NCBI RefSeq assembly: GCF_003814915.1
Contig: NZ_RKQK01000001.1
Coordinates: 450,031-514,030 of the forward strand
DNA length: 64,000 nt
Source of the DNA: Pacificibacter maritimus
GTDB taxonomy: Bacteria; Pseudomonadota; Alphaproteobacteria; Rhodobacterales; Rhodobacteraceae
Reading direction: 5' to 3'
Shown: in pieces, positions 62,261 to 64,000 of the stretch
Layout of the letters: each line of letters opens with the position of its first letter
How positions within the stretch are numbered: the stretch's first letter is position 1
Made by a program: the position numbers and the translations under genes
Notes under the pieces: generated by a model
Told to the model about the DNA's origin: nothing
What the model saw: only the letters and a program-made list of their open reading frames with translations
Database searches by the model: none

Positions 62261-64000
62261 TTAGGGTTTAAGATCAAGGCGCAGCACACCCGCTGCAGGT
62301 AGGATGCCAAACTCGGTCTCAACGGGTGCGTTTGTGTGATTAAACCAGAAGTCTTCGGTCGCAGTGCGCCGCGTGCGAATGCCATCGGGCAGGGCGCGGA
62401 TCTCGAGGCCTGCGCGCGCGCAGAGCACAGCGATCACCCTGTCGAGCCCTTCCTGATCCAACCAAGCCCCGCAATAAAACAGACGGTCAGAACCGACCAA
62501 AACAGGTGTTTCGCCGCTGGTTAGGACAGCTTTTGCCGTGCCTTCCAATTCTTCGCGGTACAATATCACTTGACCACCGCCCTCTATCGCGATCGGGCAA
62601 TCTGGGCGCAGGCTTTCGACCCGCGCGACTGTGATGTCCAAGTTTGGCACATTTGGCGGTAAGGGTGTTGGCACTTCAAAGTCCCGCGTACGCGCGCCTG
62701 TACGTGGGCCAAGTTGCACCACAGCATCGCTTGCGCAAAGTGCTTTGGTCAAATCTGTGTCCATGTGCATCAGGCCTGGCGCCAGAACAAGCTTATATCC
62801 TGAAAATTCCCGAGTGGAGGCGGGGAGGATATCCACGCTCAACCCCGCTCGGCGCAGCGCGCGGTAGTGTTGAAACACAAGCTCAAAATAATCCAACTCT
62901 GCCCCATGGGGTTGCACGGACCATGCCCAAGCAGCGTCATAATCAAAGATCAACGCAATGGGGGCTTGTACGGGTTGCACATCAGGGGCTTTTGCCAATT
63001 CGGCGGCGACTTGTGCCACTTCTTGCATCGCGGGCGCATCTTGGTAATCCGAGCGCTGTAGCCCTGCGTGCATCTGTTCTTGGGCGAAATGGGCCTGGCG
63101 CCAACGGAAATAACACACGGCCTCTGCGCCATGTGCAAAGGCTTCCCAACTCCAAAGACGCACCATGCCAGAAAGGGGCGCAGGGTTATAGGGGGCCCAG
63201 TTCACAGGACCAGGCTGCTGTTCCATAATCCACCACCGCCCACGGCCGACTGCGCGGTACAGATCATGATGAAAGGCCTGAAAATCAGGATCGCCTTGAC
63301 GCGCAAAGGCACGTTTATGGGCTGGCTCAGCCGTGACGCGATCCTCTAGAAAGCCCAAAGGATAACTGTCCCATGTGGCGATTTCCATATCTTCGTTCAG
63401 TTTGAAATGATCGAAATCGGTCGTGCGTCCCATGTAGTTATGCGACACAGGCGCAGATGAATGGGCTTTGATTGCTTCCACTTGCATTTGATTAAAAGCA
63501 ACAACTTGATCTGAGCTGAACCGATGAAAGGCCATGGAATGGGCGAAATTGGGTACAGTGACAGTCAAATTCGGTAAGTCAATTTCATCAAATGACTGGT
63601 AGTTCATGGACCAAAACACATTGCCCCAAGCCGCGTTCAACGCTTCAATCGAGGCGTAGCGTTCACTGAGCCATCGTTGAAATGCGCCGCGGGCCGCATC
63701 TGAATAGGATATGGTTGTGTCGTGGCAGCCATATTCATTATCTGTTTGCCATGCGCCCACATATGGGTTTTGTCCATAGCGTTTTGCCATCAATCGTGTG
63801 ATACGCTGACTTTCTTTGCGGTAACCTAAGTGAGAAAAGCAATAGTGGCGTCTGGATCCAAATTTGCGTGGGCGTCCTTCGGCATCAAGGGCCAACATAT
63901 CGGGGTGGCGGTCTAGCATCCAACGCGGCGGGGTGGCGGTTGGCGTGCCTAGCACAACTTTTAAACCCGCGCGGCCCAAGGTTTCAATCGCACGGTCTAA
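62261..64000 (-). CDS. GH42 beta-galactosidase (5' end outside window)
   Basis: The frame stays open to the window edge, so about 580 C-terminal residues are present and the N-terminal part of the barrel is cut off. The catalytic acid/base Glu is in WQTDNEYG and the nucleophile Glu in WWIMEQQPGP, both typical of GH42. A trimerisation/glutaminase-like domain (IALIFDYDAAWAW ... LVLAPGLM) and a C-terminal beta domain follow. No signal is visible. It should hydrolyse beta-galactosides or related arabinosides imported by the adjacent ABC system. Confidence 0.93.
   Translation of the reverse strand, partial: LDRAIETLGRAGLKVVLGTPTATPPRWMLDRHPDMLALDAEGRPRKFGSRRHYCFSHLGYRKESQRITRLMAKRYGQNPYVGAWQTDNEYGCHDTTISYSDAARGAFQRWLSERYASIEALNAAWGNVFWSMNYQSFDEIDLPNLTVTVPNFAHSMAFHRFSSDQVVAFNQMQVEAIKAHSSAPVSHNYMGRTTDFDHFKLNEDMEIATWDSYPLGFLEDRVTAEPAHKRAFARQGDPDFQAFHHDLYRAVGRGRWWIMEQQPGPVNWAPYNPAPLSGMVRLWSWEAFAHGAEAVCYFRWRQAHFAQEQMHAGLQRSDYQDAPAMQEVAQVAAELAKAPDVQPVQAPIALIFDYDAAWAWSVQPHGAELDYFELVFQHYRALRRAGLSVDILPASTREFSGYKLVLAPGLMHMDTDLTKALCASDAVVQLGPRTGARTRDFEVPTPLPPNVPNLDITVARVESLRPDCPIAIEGGGQVILYREELEGTAKAVLTSGETPVLVGSDRLFYCGAWLDQEGLDRVIAVLCARAGLEIRALPDGIRTRRTATEDFWFNHTNAPVETEFGILPAAGVLRLDLKP

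Overview
The window looks like a chromosomal segment of an alphaproteobacterium of the Rhodobacterales (Roseobacter group). Support comes from several linked features: the DUF1476 / purC / purS / purQ neighbourhood, an RNase E with an acidic insertion inside its S1 domain, a split corrinoid-dependent homocysteine methylation set, a soluble fdsGBA-type molybdenum formate dehydrogenase, and TRAP and peptide-family ABC uptake operons. Genes are dense and often overlap by 4 bp. I saw no insertion sequence, prophage, CRISPR array or rRNA.

Bases 1-16500 are mostly housekeeping. They hold the tail of a probable TetR regulator, SelO, a nucleoside hydrolase, a lipoprotein, SufE, a DUF1638 protein with a corrinoid protein, a PA0069-type radical SAM protein, a Zn homocysteine methyltransferase and an MprF-like lipid aminoacyltransferase. 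These are followed by the F1-ATPase zeta-type inhibitor, purC-purS-purQ, and a DctB/DctD-like two-component pair with a HAD phosphatase. Bases 16500-29750 carry a periplasmic GDPD, a long leader and rne, a CcdA-like protein, a membrane alpha/beta hydrolase with a cytochrome P450, then cysK - mechanosensitive channel - AlaX, and tRNA-Ser(GGA).

Bases 29750-35500 form an outer-membrane uptake unit. A TonB-dependent receptor faces a convergent exbB-exbD-exbD-tonB operon. Bases 35500-44300 are a complete formate module: fdsG-fdsB-fdsA-fdhD-fdsD behind a LysR regulator and an OFA-family MFS transporter. Bases 44500-51100 hold a second two-component pair, divergent from a complete three-gene TRAP transporter.

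Bases 51268-64000 look like a galactoside utilisation locus. It contains aldose 1-epimerase, a flavin-dependent halogenase, a GH4 glycosidase, a peptide-type ABC importer, an AraC regulator and a truncated GH42 beta-galactosidase. An identical 14-bp sequence lies 79 and 84 bp upstream of the first genes of the GH4 and ABC operons. This makes it a good candidate operator for the locus regulator. The halogenase inside a sugar operon, this shared box, and two NtrC-type regulators with an absent or altered GAFTGA loop are the most unusual things seen.
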